64,000 bases of DNA from Fragum whitleyi (GCA_948146395.1 OX411559.1:34304215-34368214), one strand, 5' to 3'; shown: positions 49,201-60,370, numbered from the stretch's first letter. Numbers and translations are program-made. Notes: generated by a model not told the origin, from the sequence alone.

Positions 49201-49403
49201 TGACGTCACGGGGTTAAAGTGTATTAACAGGCTACGATAACGGAAGCGAGTATCTTGACAGGTAAAATATCGATTTTTACAGCCGGATTACTCCCAAGCG
49301 GAAAATAATTTGACTATGCAGATAGGCGCATTGTGTTGTGTAAACACATTTTAACGTGAATTCGTATTAAACAAAAAATATTTTTTTGGACTGAACTAGT
49401 ACT

Positions 49404-51739
49404 TTAAATGGCTCTTTGATTTCAAAGAAAGCAAACTCTTGTCAATCGTCGGTTGTTTCAGATGAAGTTGTATTGTGTTCTTCGAATTTGCCTCTTATAA
49501 CAATGATGGTCCACGGTTAAATCATTTTTAGTGAATATTTTTTTTCCCAAAGACATGGTTAATTGAAGATGGTATATTGGTTAATTGAAGAAGAGTATTG
49601 CTGGTGTGTTGGTTAATATGTGATTATCTACAAAAGTTTATGTGAAGCCAAACTATATGAAAACACGAATTTATACGAGAAATATACATAATCGACTGTT
49701 GGTCGTAGGTAGTTGTATCAATTAAGAAAAACGATTCAACATTTCAGGTTGAATAGTATCGATTAAACATTTCAGACTGAATAGTATTCAATTCTCTACT
49801 GTTATTGCTTGTATGTAATATTTTTTAGTTCTTTGTCAATTTCGGACCAACTGCGACATCTATAAATCAGGACACAATCATCTTCGATTAAAATTTATCT
49901 ATATCAATACTTTCTTCTATAAAAATACTTCCAAAAAATAAAAAAAATGGTGACACTTCAGACAAAAAAAAATCTGGAAACTAATTGTTAACTATGTTGT
50001 CACATCATTAGAGATAAGTCAATATATGTTTAACAATAACGACACATGATCAGAAGATACAACCATATTATTGCCTTGTGAGAAATTCAAGGTGGTAAAA
50101 TAACAAATGGCTTTTATTTAAAAAAAAGTCAAACTAACCTGTCACTGCAGCTCATAATCAATCAACAAATATAACTTCCAAATTAAAGTCGCCCTCATTA
50201 GTTTCATAGAGATGCGTTTTTATTCTGAGAATCCTGTATTTAACCAGGATAAAGATGTAGGGAAATATTTAAAAAAAAAAAAATCGTACGGTACATTTGA
50301 TATTGTACGTTTTTAACGACGAATGTGAACATAAAATTGTGCTGTGCTCGAAGTATTTCTAAACCTATCACAAGACTCGCTGATGTGGCTCCTTGGTAAC
50401 TGGGCATCCCCTTTGGAGACGTTGGCATCATTCACTTAGATCTACTGAACACCTTACGACCGTCGCATGTCCCCGTATGACAATAGGATGATGCGATAAA
50501 GATTTCCAAGCACAACACCGTACATTGATCGTCTGAAGACCGCGACCCCTTTTAACTGATTTAACGACATGTCTATGACCTAAGGGTTCTCTTCGGCCTC
50601 GCGATTGTTGTACTTCTGTAAAAAGAATTACGTGATCACCCATGGCGTCCGGCGTCCGACGGACGGGTGTCATCCACTCCTTTGTCCGGAGCATAACTCT
50701 GTCACCTTATGTCCGATTGACTTGAAACTTGGGAGTTATGTTCCTCTCATGATTACGGACTGAAGTGTACAGAAAATGTTACTCTGTATAGCTTAATTTT
50801 CTAATTATTCTTTTTGGACTTTTTCATACTTTGACAACCAGCATTGTAACGGGCTTTTGTGTGAGATTTTGCCAACTTGTTTCAACTTATTTTTCTTTAA
50901 CAAAATCAAAGGTCTTTGTTTTCCGTTCTAACTTGCACTGATTGCACAGACACAGTTTGTCGCCTTACGGTCTACGTCTGAGTTCTTAGTTACGGTTCCG
51001 TAAGTAATATAAACAATACACTAGGTAGAAGTTCTTCTTTTCTTTCACAAAATCAGACCGAAATTGAAACTGTATTTGCTGTAGTCTGTCAGTTCGAAAA
51101 TCGTAAAGGCTAGTCACATTGGATACTTTTCGAAGACTTGGTTTTGTTCCGTGCAGCTTGTCACATTTATGCTATAAAAGAAAATTTGCCTGTTACAAAA
51201 GTAAACATACATCTTGACTGACGGCACAATCCTATGTATAGGTGTATTTTCAAAACTGAGCTCTGACCCAGACGTTGAGTCCATTACCATAGGTAAATGG
51301 GTAAACCGTAAGATCTAAGACAAGCACCAAGTTTCAATTTGGAGGGTAATTTGTATCTATTTTATGTCTGTTTTATCTATTTTGAAAGAATAGCACGGAT
51401 ATTTAATAGTTTAAAGTAGATTTCACGGCTCACCGCTCAAAATCTACCTATACATTTTTTTCCGCGCATGATGTTGTAGACCGAGTTATGTTTGCAAAAA
51501 CTAGTTTCAAGAAAATAGAATTGATTCTTTAAAATAATATACTCTATTTTGATATTTCGGCTAATGCCTTTTACAAAAAAATACTACATGGAAATGTCAC
51601 AACTACATCTTGACATTCAATATCAAATGTTTTTATTTGACGTCGCCGCTGGAAACATGGCGTCATTTTGTAGTAATTAGTGTAACGTCATCAGGAGAAT
51701 TTACGTTGCTAGACGTAATTTCACTATTTAGCGCACATA
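49404..51739. other. No gene recognised
   Basis: AT-rich with short homopolymers. 50430-50700 is more GC-rich and carries minus-strand frames of 63 and 88 codons, neither matching a known family. GTCCGGCGTCCGACGGACGG (about 50648) and the following CATAACTCTGTCACC resemble the end of a dispersed repeat. Confidence 0.45.
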
Positions 51740-52185
51740 AATTAATTCGTTTCCATTCCAATATACTTACAGGTTTTGTATTTCCTACAAGAAAATGGTT
51801 TAATACCTATATGTTTGTTTACGTGCCCAATGTAAAAGGTTTTATCATAAAAAAGACAAATTGCACTGATGTCATTTATACTAAGATTTTGCACTATCGT
51901 GGACAGACGCAGTGTGGCAAGCTTAACCATGTTTTGTATAAAAAGCCTGTGAACACTTGTCGCATAACAGATGTAATTTTTGGTGAACGGTTTGTAGGTG
52001 TTTATCCAAGAAATTTTGACCATATGTCTTACTGCATAATTCACAATGAAATCGTCTACTCTGGTGAATGCTCCTCCAGTGCCTATGGAGATAAGATGGC
52101 GCCTTGGTACAGTTCCTGCAGTCGTCATACTTGTTCAGCCTCTTTTGATGCTCCTGTTTGTCACCATTATCCTATCTGATATGAA
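51740..52185 (-). pseudogene. Decayed C2H2 zinc-finger array
   Basis: On the minus strand one frame gives YDDCRNCTKAPSYLHRHW (a shortened finger near 52120), then RRFHCELCSKTYGQNFLDKH (Cys at 52045 and 52036, His at 52000 and 51985; linker one residue short). Next is LLCDKCSQAFYTKHG with TAA at 51923-51925 and then ACHTASVH, a finger with exact C-x2-C-x12-H-x4-H spacing in which a Leu codon (TTA) has become TAA. A fourth finger, in a shifted frame, ends with NKHIGIKPFSC, a TGEKPF-type linker. So a tandem zinc-finger DNA-binding protein has been lost here. Its parent gene is unknown. Confidence 0.75.
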
Positions 52186-52736
52186 ATGAACACAATAACA
52201 TACAACGCATATAAAAAGAAATCAATTAGAGCTTTATTCGCAGTTAATTTTTATGCCATACGTTTAATGTGTACATGTACACAGAAAGCTCCGCTTATTG
52301 ATCACATTCAACGTTATCTTAAGCGAGAACGTTGATGCTTTTGACGCCATATAACGTAACTTGCTAAGTGACGCGCTTCGTTTTTCTTTCAATTATCCCA
52401 ATGTCAGTATCATTGGTCTTTCATTAATTTTATACACAGACAATGTAATAAAACTATTTTATACTCAAAAAAGGGATAGAAAAAAAGTATTTAGAATCGT
52501 GATCGTATTTTATTGTGGATATTTTCTTATTTAAGCGTTGATGGGTCCATAAATAAAGTGGGGAGGAGATATACACAAGGCAAATTTTCTCGGGTTCCGT
52601 CCTCGGATTTTACCTTGTGCATATAACTCCTCCTCCAAAAGACATTATTCATTGACACATTCACGCGAAAATGAATTTAGTTCTTGATTATAATCTCTAC
52701 ACTTGACATCCTCCATTTTCAAATGAAGGTGTCAGA
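52186..52736. other. No gene; contains an inverted repeat
   Basis: Imperfect hairpin at 52562-52636: GGAGGAGATATACACAAGGC pairs with CCTTGTGCATATAACTCCTC across a ~20-base loop. It may be an eroded small element. Confidence 0.5.
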
Positions 52737-52740
52737 GAAA

Positions 52741-52780
<40 letters not shown>

Positions 52781-52806
52781 TATTGATATAGATAGAGAGA
52801 GAAAGA

Positions 52807-52838
<32 letters not shown>

Positions 52839-53056
52839 AAGAAAGAGATAGAGATGGAGAGAGAGAGAAGGAGAGCGAGACAGAGATGGAGAAAGAGAGA
52901 AACAGAGAAAAAGAAAGACAGAGAGAGAGAGAGAGAGAGAAGGAGAGCGAGAGAGAGATGGAGAAAGAGAGAGACAGAGAAACACAGAGAAAAAGAGAGA
53001 CAGAGAGGGAGAGAAAGAGAGAGAGAGAGAGAGAGGGAGGAAAGAGAGAGAGAGAG
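52737..53056. repeat. GA-rich microsatellite array
   Basis: About 320 bp of GAGA with GATA, GGAGA and CAGA variants. All six frames give low-complexity peptides; those are artefacts. It lies about 230 bp downstream of the stop codon of the 3-exon gene on the minus strand. Confidence 0.97.
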
Positions 53057-53289
53057 GCAAACCACCCTTCACTCAAATTTTCATCGAATAGCTAGAACTT
53101 TACTGACTTATAGGCATTAGAGCTAGAAAATGCATTTTTAGACTTTAAACAAATGCACGCGACAACATATCAATAAGTTTTTCATTGTGATCTTAGATAG
53201 TTTTTCTGTTTCGTCTTCAAAGTGTTTTACGCAATCGCGTTAAAATTTTGGTAGCAATTATACAAAAAAGCGCGTACCGGTCTTTGATT

Positions 53290-55542
53290 TTATTCCACAG
53301 TCTTCCCATCCTGGTAACTTTCTTTAATAATGACCTCGTCATTGAAGAACCCATTCAGTAACGTGGATTCCTCCTGCAAATCAATTTAAGCCAAATCATC
53401 AAGAATCTTTTATCATGATTAAAAAGTTTCGTTATCCTTTATCGAAAACATATCTTTATCGAAAACATATTTTCGATTGGCGACTTATATAACGTAAATA
53501 CAGCTTGAGTAAAGCTGTATTTACGCCGCTTTCGTTATCCCATAACAATATGAGTGCGAGCCAAAAACCATCCACTAACACACGTTGAAGAAATATTGTA
53601 ATTCTTAAAACGAAGGCATTTTGTCGAAGAACACAAGTAATTAAGTATAAAAGTTTCTAAACTGGCTCGTACACGTAAAACATTCTTGAATTAAAATCAT
53701 ATTTCCATATTGCCTATACAAGATCATCACTTTTGTAAATCAACTTGATTGACGGTACATTCGATTGTGAGTGGGCGTTTTTTTCTCCTTGATTCAGTAT
53801 ATACAGAGTTCCATAAGAAACTGAGCACTTTCACTTTTTCTATTTCTATTGATTTTTACAAAGTATATACTGAATCAAGGAGAAAAAAACGCCCACTCAC
53901 ATTCGATTGTGAGTGGGCGTTTTTCCCCCCTTGATTCAGTATATACAGAGTTCCATAAGAAAGTTTGCACATTCACTTTTTTGATTTCTATTGATTTCTA
54001 CAAGTTGGATGAAAATTATGGAGTATATTGCTACCGTACTTAAGTCTAGACCTTTTGAAATTAAAAATCAAATCAGATTTGGATAATGTATCGCATGCTG
54101 CATACGCACAGACATAACCTATATTGTTGAAATTTGACCTCCTTACAACCTTTTTTCTTTGGTGAGAACTATGTGTTGATGTTGTATTATAGAGTTTTAG
54201 AAGCCATTCCAAGCCAATTCCAAACAACAGTTTTAATTTGTATGCAGACGTTACGTGTACGTCAACGTTAGACATTGCTACGTTGTTAGGCTAGTTACTC
54301 GTCGTTGAATGGTGCTATGGCGTTCTATGTCATCTCAATAAGCTTATTAAAGGCCTTATAAAATGATGACCTCGATTTCTATTGGAACATGAATGCCTAA
54401 TCAGTTTTAATGACATTCTAAATCTGACAAGGTTCGATTTTGTTCAACGACGTTTATTGGTAGTCAAAGCACGCTTTTGCATCACGCATAATTGTATTGA
54501 AGATGTAATTTTATGCTTAGGCAAGCCGCAAAGATTCAATTTAATGCATGTTCAGACCAATCACTCGTCAAATGCGAGATGCACATGTATAACATTCAAA
54601 ATCAATTGTCTCAGTTAAGCAGAAGATATTTGCTAATCACGCGATTTTTGCTTTCAAATAGCGTCTGTACATACTCGTGGGGATAGTCATACGACATTGC
54701 GTGACGATATATTGTGTAATCTCAGAGAAATTTAAAATTCAAAAGTGCACGCTTTCTTTTGGAACTTAGTATATTTATATATTCATGGGAAGGTAGTAAG
54801 GCTGTATGCACGAACATATAACCTAAAACCATGAAAGGGTAATGAAATAAAAATCGAAAATTTTCAGTAGTATATAATTACATTTAAAAAGCATAATTAA
54901 ATACTTTGCTTCCAAATTACATCTAACGTAGGCTTCTTAATACTTTCATTTTGTATGAACCATCTCTGCGTTCAAGATAAAAAATTTGCGAAGCGTTTTG
55001 GAACGGTTTACCCGCTTACATATGTACTCATATGTAAATCCGGTTTCAAACTTCATTAACGTCCGAAGCGTTTTTTACAACACAAAAATATTTCTTAGGT
55101 AGGTGCAAAATAACATCTAAATACCTGTTCTTGATTTCCTTCTCCAATCTTTTCCGGGTCACCAACAAACTCCACCACAAATTCATCTACCATTTTAAAT
55201 CTAACATTTTCCTGCAAAGGAATTACATAAACTGATTTACTAATGTAATCATATGTTTCATTGTTCGAAACAACAAGTCTCGGGCTATTTTAATCATTTA
55301 TATATGACAGAAATTCACGATTTCCCTGATAAAACATATCGCGTTTTTATAAAAGATATCACAAATACGTCAATTAAGTTTCAAAAATGCCTTCAAGAAA
55401 CCAACACACTATCTTCAAAAAACCATCGCCACAGAGTCACGCTCATAGACAAACATACACCTTTCATCGATATGAAATCGATACAGAAAAAATTAAAAGA
55501 TGATATTTAAAAATAAGAAAAACTTACCAAATTGACAGCCAT
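53290..55542 (-). CDS. Predicted three-exon gene, unrecognised 61-residue acidic protein
   Basis: Minus-strand join: exon 1 55542-55528 (ATG, MAVNL), exon 2 55211-55125 (29 codons: ENVRFKMVDEFVVEFVGD...EGNQEQ), exon 3 53373-53290 (27 codons: EESTLLNGFFNDEVIIKESY...GKTVE, then TAA). The introns are 316 bp and 1751 bp and all junctions are phase 0. Splice sites: TTG|GTAAGT, TTTGCAG|GAA, CAG|GTATTT, TTGATTTGCAG|GAG. The product is rich in Glu/Asp and Val, with no signal peptide, cysteine or membrane segment. AATAAA overlaps the stop codon. I do not recognise the family, and further exons are possible. It is too fragmented to be seen by scanning for long open frames. Codon choice and lack of in-frame stops over 61 codons with matching phases support it. 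Confidence 0.6.
53433..53525. repeat. Short tandem duplication and perfect hairpin in intron 2
   Basis: CTTTATCGAAAACATAT is repeated in tandem near 53436-53470. CGTAAATACAGCTT (53493-53506) and AAGCTGTATTTACG (53512-53525) form a perfect 14-bp stem with a 5-base loop. Similar ACTACAGCTT...AAGCTGTA words occur near 31000 and 31250. Confidence 0.7.
53757..54003. repeat. Three-arm inverted/direct repeat (fold-back) in intron 2
   Basis: Arm 1 (53767-53804) and arm 2 (53863-53900) are perfect 38-bp reverse complements. Arm 3 (53909-53946) repeats arm 1 with changes only in its T/C run. The whole block ACATTCGATTGTGAGTGGGC... is also a direct repeat with a 142-bp period (53757 and 53899). Arms 2 and 3 form a near-palindrome of about 84 bp. 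Confidence 0.9.
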
Positions 55543-56329
55543 GCTTTCAGTTGTAGTAAAGCCAAATTGTCGAAATGAGGCGGAAAGTGTCGAAATCGCA
55601 AGATGTGTATTAGAATGGCCGAACCTTGAATGGAAGTAGGCAATTGAAAATCTGATTACATTGAATGAATACATGTTTGTTTGGGTTTCTCATGTCATAC
55701 CTCAAAGAAAAAAGAAATGTTTAATATCTTAAACTTAAATGTCCAGAGCTCTTGTGATCTAGTGGTCTCATAATTATTCAAAAACTTTTACATATATTAA
55801 ATATTTTCCCCTTATTTATTGTTACAAAAAATATTCGATCATTCGAATTTTCGAACTTTCGTGTTTAATAAGTTTTGTTTCGGATATTATTCTGAAAGTT
55901 TGCCAAACTAGGTGTGTTTCTGATGACATGATGACTTTCTTCTATCTGTCATCATCGTTGGACAGCGGACTTTATTCGAGTATTACAACGTGTTTCAACC
56001 GATTAATTTTTTCGGAAAAACACGGTATCTGTATTGAAATAGAAAGCGGAATTCAAGGGAATTAAGCCTGGTTGCATGGTCACATTTTCGGTGCATTTTT
56101 AGAGACGTTAAGTACCAGAAAGGGGACACCTGAATGGTTTCGCGTGAGAGAAATGAGAGAAGATGAATTGAATTTAATGAATAGTTCAGGTCCAAAGTGG
56201 ATTTATATATACGTGATATATTTTCACATCAGAAAACATCTTGGAAATAGTGACTAGAAAGCCATGGATGGATTGAGTCGCTCCACAGGCTTGAAATTCT
56301 TGTAATAGCTAAAGCAAATCAAAGTTTTG
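55543..56329. other. Upstream flank of the 3-exon gene; nothing certain
   Basis: It would hold the promoter and 5' UTR of the minus-strand gene; I see no clear TATA box. A plus-strand frame at 56072-56257 (61 codons, TRKGTPEWFRVREMREDELN) has protein-like composition, but no splice signals or family match. Confidence 0.3.
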
Positions 56330-56764
56330 ACTAGATTATTTAGATATTTAGGGTTCTACTGAAGCTGAAAATGATTTTCAAAGTTTCAACAATATAACAA
56401 ATAGAGAAATGCCCTCCAACCATAAAAGACATATTTATCATTCAATCACAATAATTTTTGCCTGCAGGATAATGGGTCACCCAAGGATCATACCAAGGAG
56501 GTATGATTGATATCCATCAGTTACATTCTGAAAATGATTTTCAAAGTTTCTACTATATAACATATTGAGCAATGATCTCCACCCATAAAATACATATATT
56601 TCATCCGATCACAATAATTTTTGGTAGACTAATAAAGGGTCACTCAAGGGATCATTCAAATAAAATTTGGTTGATATCCATCAAAAACATTCTAAGAAAA
56701 TGATTTTGAAAGTTTCCACTATATAACATAAACAGAAATTACCTTCGCCCATAAAATACATATA
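56330..56764 (+). repeat. Tandem-repeat element (second family), left part
   Basis: Units of about 160-170 bp with GAAAATGATTTTCAAAGTTTC, CACCCATAAAATACATAT, TCACAATAATTTTTGG and GGTCACTCAAGG..ATCATTC. The array resumes at 58131-58640 after the inserted element; the last units end with ACGGACGCACGGACGCACG and AGCCCCAGTGG...CCAGTGGGGCT. Confidence 0.8.
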
Positions 56765-58130
56765 CTCGTCAAAAAATGTTCTTTGACATTTGATCTATAT
56801 GCTGTTACGTGCCAATGTAACAAGAACAAAGAAGCCAGCAACAAACTTTACAATTAACAATATTTATTGACAATAATAACAGATTTATTGACAATATGAA
56901 AATAATACAAAGACAAATTACAATACCTTGAATGTTTAATCCTAAAGTTTTTAATTTAGATACAATTTAATTAAGTTCCTGGTCCACAAATAATAAGTCC
57001 AATAATATCTGAATTTAAAATTAAACACGCTTTCAAACACACTTTAAAGATAACAAGAAATCCCCTTTTAGTTTAACACAGTACTACTAAATGAAACCAT
57101 TAGTCTAAATCAAGTGAACCAAGAATGCTGTAGGAACCCCTTTATATAATACTATAGAACAATCTGGAATAGCATAGAACATAAGAATACTCTAGAGTCT
57201 GAATCACTTTCTAAAAGGCCTTTCTAGAAAGATCTAAAATCTTCTACATACATTTACATTGGAAAATTCCCAGACTAATTCTAAAAATAGACACGGTAAA
57301 TACCATTAGGTTTAATTATAGTTTATATATAACAATGCAGATTTTAATTTTGATATAAATATCTATATGTATGAGCAAAGTCAATCAATGATGGTGAAGT
57401 CAATGCATCTTCACACTGTATTTTTTTAATAAAATATTTGTAACAGAGACGTTGATTAAGGACGTTACGTCACACGTGTCTTATAGTAGCAAACTTCACC
57501 TCTCTCATCTGGTTCCACACTTTCCCACCAGAGATCCTACTTAGACTGGAGACCTAAGTATTCGTTGACGTAGTGGTTAGATTGAAAAAGGCCAAATATC
57601 GTTACGTCATTCGATGTCCTGGACGAACGTTGTCATCCAGCGTCAGACCGATCTTGCTCTTTACATAACGCTGTGAGGCATGTTATGGCGGTGCTAGGGG
57701 TACAAGATAGTCTGTCCGGAAACAACAAAGTCATATGCAAAGGCTTGTCTTATAGAGCCAGCTTTGTGGCGACCCAAAACTTTATGACGTTGTTCCTCCG
57801 TTTGCTTGACATGTTTTCATTACAGGTGTGTGCCTAGATGTTCCATTTCAATAGAAATCAAGCAATGACATTTCATCCGCAACACAATGGAGAGCTATCA
57901 GGACTGTTAAGTTGATCTCAAACTGCACGTACTGAATGAGAATTCAGATTTTACGTCATTTGACGTTGACGTCTCTATCGAGAAAAGTTATCGAGTAATT
58001 CATCCCAATTACATGTGATATTCTTACATCCTAATTTCTTTTCACAAATTAATCAAAATTTATCGAAGTGTTTACATAAACTCAGAAAAGTCGTATGTTT
58101 AATCAGTGTCAACGAACTTTTTTTGAAGAG
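56765..58130. mobile_element. 1366-bp non-autonomous DNA element, TATA target duplication
   Basis: The left end CTCGTCAAAAAATGTTCTTT and the right end (reverse complement CTCTTCAAAAAAAGTTCGTT) match over 24 bp with three mismatches. Both are flanked by TATA (56761-56764, 58131-58134). Removing it rejoins a continuous tandem-repeat unit (AAAATACATATATTTTCCATC), so the ends are defined by the host repeat. It contains GTTACGTCA words but no recognisable protein. Confidence 0.8.
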
Positions 58131-58640
58131 TATATTTTCCATCTGATCACAATAATTTTTGAAAGACTGATAAAGGGTCACTCAAGGATTATTCCAGTGA
58201 AATTTGGTTGATATCCATCGCTAACATTCTGAGAAAATGATTTTGAATTTTTCCACTATATGCTAAAAGATATAGAAAAATGACCTCCGCCCGTAAAATA
58301 CATATTTTCCATCTGATCACAATATTTTTTGTAGACTGATCAAGGGTCACTCAAGGATCATTCATGTGAAATCTAATTGGTATCCATCAATTAGAATCTG
58401 AGAAAGCTCACTTTTTACCATATTTGGAAATTAGCCACGCCCATTAAATCCATGTTTTTCGTTGGATCGAACTTTCTTGAACAACTTTGAAAGGGGTCAC
58501 CCAAGGATCATTCCTGTGAAGTTTGGTTGAAATTCATCCGATACTTTCTGAGGAGAAGAAAAGTGTACGACCGGACGCACGGACGCACGACGGACACAAC
58601 GCCATGACAATAGCCCCAGTGGATTTCAGCCAGTGGGGCT
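58131..58640 (+). repeat. Tandem-repeat element (second family), right part and terminus
   Basis: Continuation of 56330-56764. Three more units are followed by GAGAAGAAAAGTGTACGACC, ACGGACGCACG repeats and AGCCCCAGTGGATTTCAGCC / CCAGTGGGGCT, a terminal hairpin typical of the family. Confidence 0.8.
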
Positions 58641-58740
58641 AAAAACATTTTTTAAAATTTTACATTTAAGAGTTGATAAGATTTTCCGTTAGTTTCATTG
58701 AATTATGAAACTTAAAACCTAATCTCACTGTATTCGGGTA

Positions 58741-59327
58741 TATACTACTCAAAAGTTCTAAGCGGCCACCTTACCTTTCTCCATTTTTCACACATTTTAC
58801 GCTTTTATTTTGAAATGTGAACTTTGTCTTTTGAACGAGTGGCCATTTAGTCAGCATCCTATCCAATTGTTTTGTAAAACCATACATCAATAAGTCCTAA
58901 AGACGGAATTAAATGCATGTACCCTCAAATTCAAAAGTCACAAAATTGAAACTTTTAAGAGAAAATTGAATTTTTCGATACTTGAAAAACGCAAAGCCTA
59001 TCAATTTTTTGCTCTAATATCGATGGAACAACGCCTGTGGACTTCTAAAATTAATAAGAGATGCCAAAACTTTCTACACAATTCTTATACTTACAAGAAA
59101 TGTCAAAAATACCCCACCCACCAATGTTAACTTTGAAATCGAGGGTACTCCTACTTTCGTTTAATTTTAAAACAGTTCTTGTTGAATTATTTCACTGATT
59201 TTTCTCTTGTTGACTTCATAAATAATTTGGCTAAATTATTCACGCGAAAACGGGACGATACCATGCGGCATTTATAACAAATGACCAAAAAGGTAAGTGG
59301 CCGCTTAGGAGTTTTGAGGAGTGTATA
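58741..59327. mobile_element. Inverted-repeat MITE with GGCCAC termini
   Basis: The left end TATACTACTCAAAAGTTCTAAGCGGCCACC and the reverse complement of the right end (TATACACTCCTCAAAACTCC, then TAAGCGGCCACTTACC) match over about 38 bp with few differences. 587 bp; TA flanks suggest a Tc1/mariner-type element. No transposase motif seen inside. Confidence 0.8.
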
Positions 59328-59649
59328 CTATCTATCTACTGAACATCTGTAGTGAAGACTTTGGTAAGGTTGCTCTAGCCCCGATTCAATATGATACAGC
59401 CAATAACATATTGAAATTGGCACTTATTTCTGGCTTAACATTCCAAATCCCTAGGTCAGCGCTCCGTTCATTTTAATCAATCAACCCAATCATTTAGAAA
59501 CGCCCCGGGAACGCTCGTTGAAAACACTTTGAAATCCTACAACACGATAACATTTTCATGTAGATTGAATAAATCATTCTACGACTTTTAAATTGATCTG
59601 ATTATATAGTAATATTATAGGAGACCTAGATGTCTGTCATGGTTACATA
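59328..59649. other. No gene; dispersed CGCTC/TTCATT motif
   Basis: About 59455-59570 is a copy of the dispersed motif found at 32890, 33165, 35915 and 36200 (GCGCTCCGTTCATTT...CAACCCAATC). Confidence 0.5.
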
Positions 59650-60370
59650 GTAGAAAATTACCAGGCTAATCAAAATTTGACTACAATCTTTGGGTAAAAA
59701 AACAACAAGCGGCCATTCCACAAAGTTTTATTAAAATCAGCCCAGTACAGTAGTTGGGAAGAGATCTATCACGGATTTCATAGAAAGAATGCCATGCCCT
59801 GTCAAGCCCATACTTATGAGGCAATTAGAATTTTGCTAACAATTTTAAGAAGGGCAATCGAAGGAAACATTCTGGAAAAGTTCATAAAATTTGGCCCTTT
59901 GGTTAGGGCTGAGACGTTGTTCAAAGATTTCCAAGTGAAAAAATGCCATGCCCTCCTTTACTCATAATTATTGGCCAATCAGAAATTCCAAAACAAATTT
60001 CGATGAGGGTCACCAATGGAGCATTCTGATAAAATTTCATTGAAATCGTCCAACTGGTTTAGGAGAAAAAGTCCTTCAAAATTTCATAGTGATGAATGTA
60101 TCACCCTGCCATTCCCATATTTATTGGCCAATTAAAATTTTGAGAATATTTTTGGAAGATGGTCGACCAAGGAACATACTTGCAATGCTTTATTTAAATC
60201 GGACCAGTGGTTCAGAAGTTCAAATATCTTAAAGTGACGAAATGCCATGCTCTGCCATGACCATAATTATTGGCCAATCAGAATTTCACAAACAGTTTTT
60301 GAATGTGGTCACCTACAGAACATTCTGGAAAAACAAAATTCAAATCAGCTCAACTAAAAATTGGGGAAAA
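59650..60370 (-). mobile_element. Pearl-like ~155-bp tandem-repeat element (minus orientation)
   Basis: Four to five units marked by GAAATGCCATGCCCTGCC-like words, CATAATTATTGGCCAATCAG and GGAACATTCTGGAAAA. Reverse complement of the 33672-34680 family. Confidence 0.7.

Larger units (their letters stand above)
40954..49403. mobile_element. Putative Kolobok-like DNA transposon, TTAA-bounded, with nested insertions
   Basis: The left end AGTGCTAGTTCAGTCCA (40954-40970) and the right end, reverse complement AGTACTAGTTCAGTCCA (49387-49403), match at 16 of 17 bases. Both abut TTAA (40950-40953; 49404-49407). TGACGTCA sits 184 bp inside the left end and 195 bp inside the right. Near the left end are decayed THAP-like coding and a well-formed exon (42109-42274). 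Kolobok transposons are known for TTAA target duplications and THAP-containing transposases, which is why I propose this. Within the span are MITE, SINE and tandem-repeat insertions. Chance pairing of two unrelated ends is the main alternative. Confidence 0.5.

Noticed and set aside
51610..52179. Plus-strand 189-codon frame
   Set aside because: The minus strand carries a zinc-finger pattern across the same bases; the plus frame has no family match and is best read as its antisense shadow.
55253..55510. Plus-strand 85-codon frame
   Set aside because: It lies in intron 1 of the minus-strand three-exon gene and has no family match.
56072..56257. Plus-strand 61-codon frame with protein-like composition
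   Set aside because: No splice signals, no family match and no repeated support; kept only as a note.
56803..57445. Solo LTR suggested by TGTTAC...GTAACA ends
   Set aside because: No matching 5-bp flanks, no primer-binding site, and it lies inside the better-supported TATA-flanked element.
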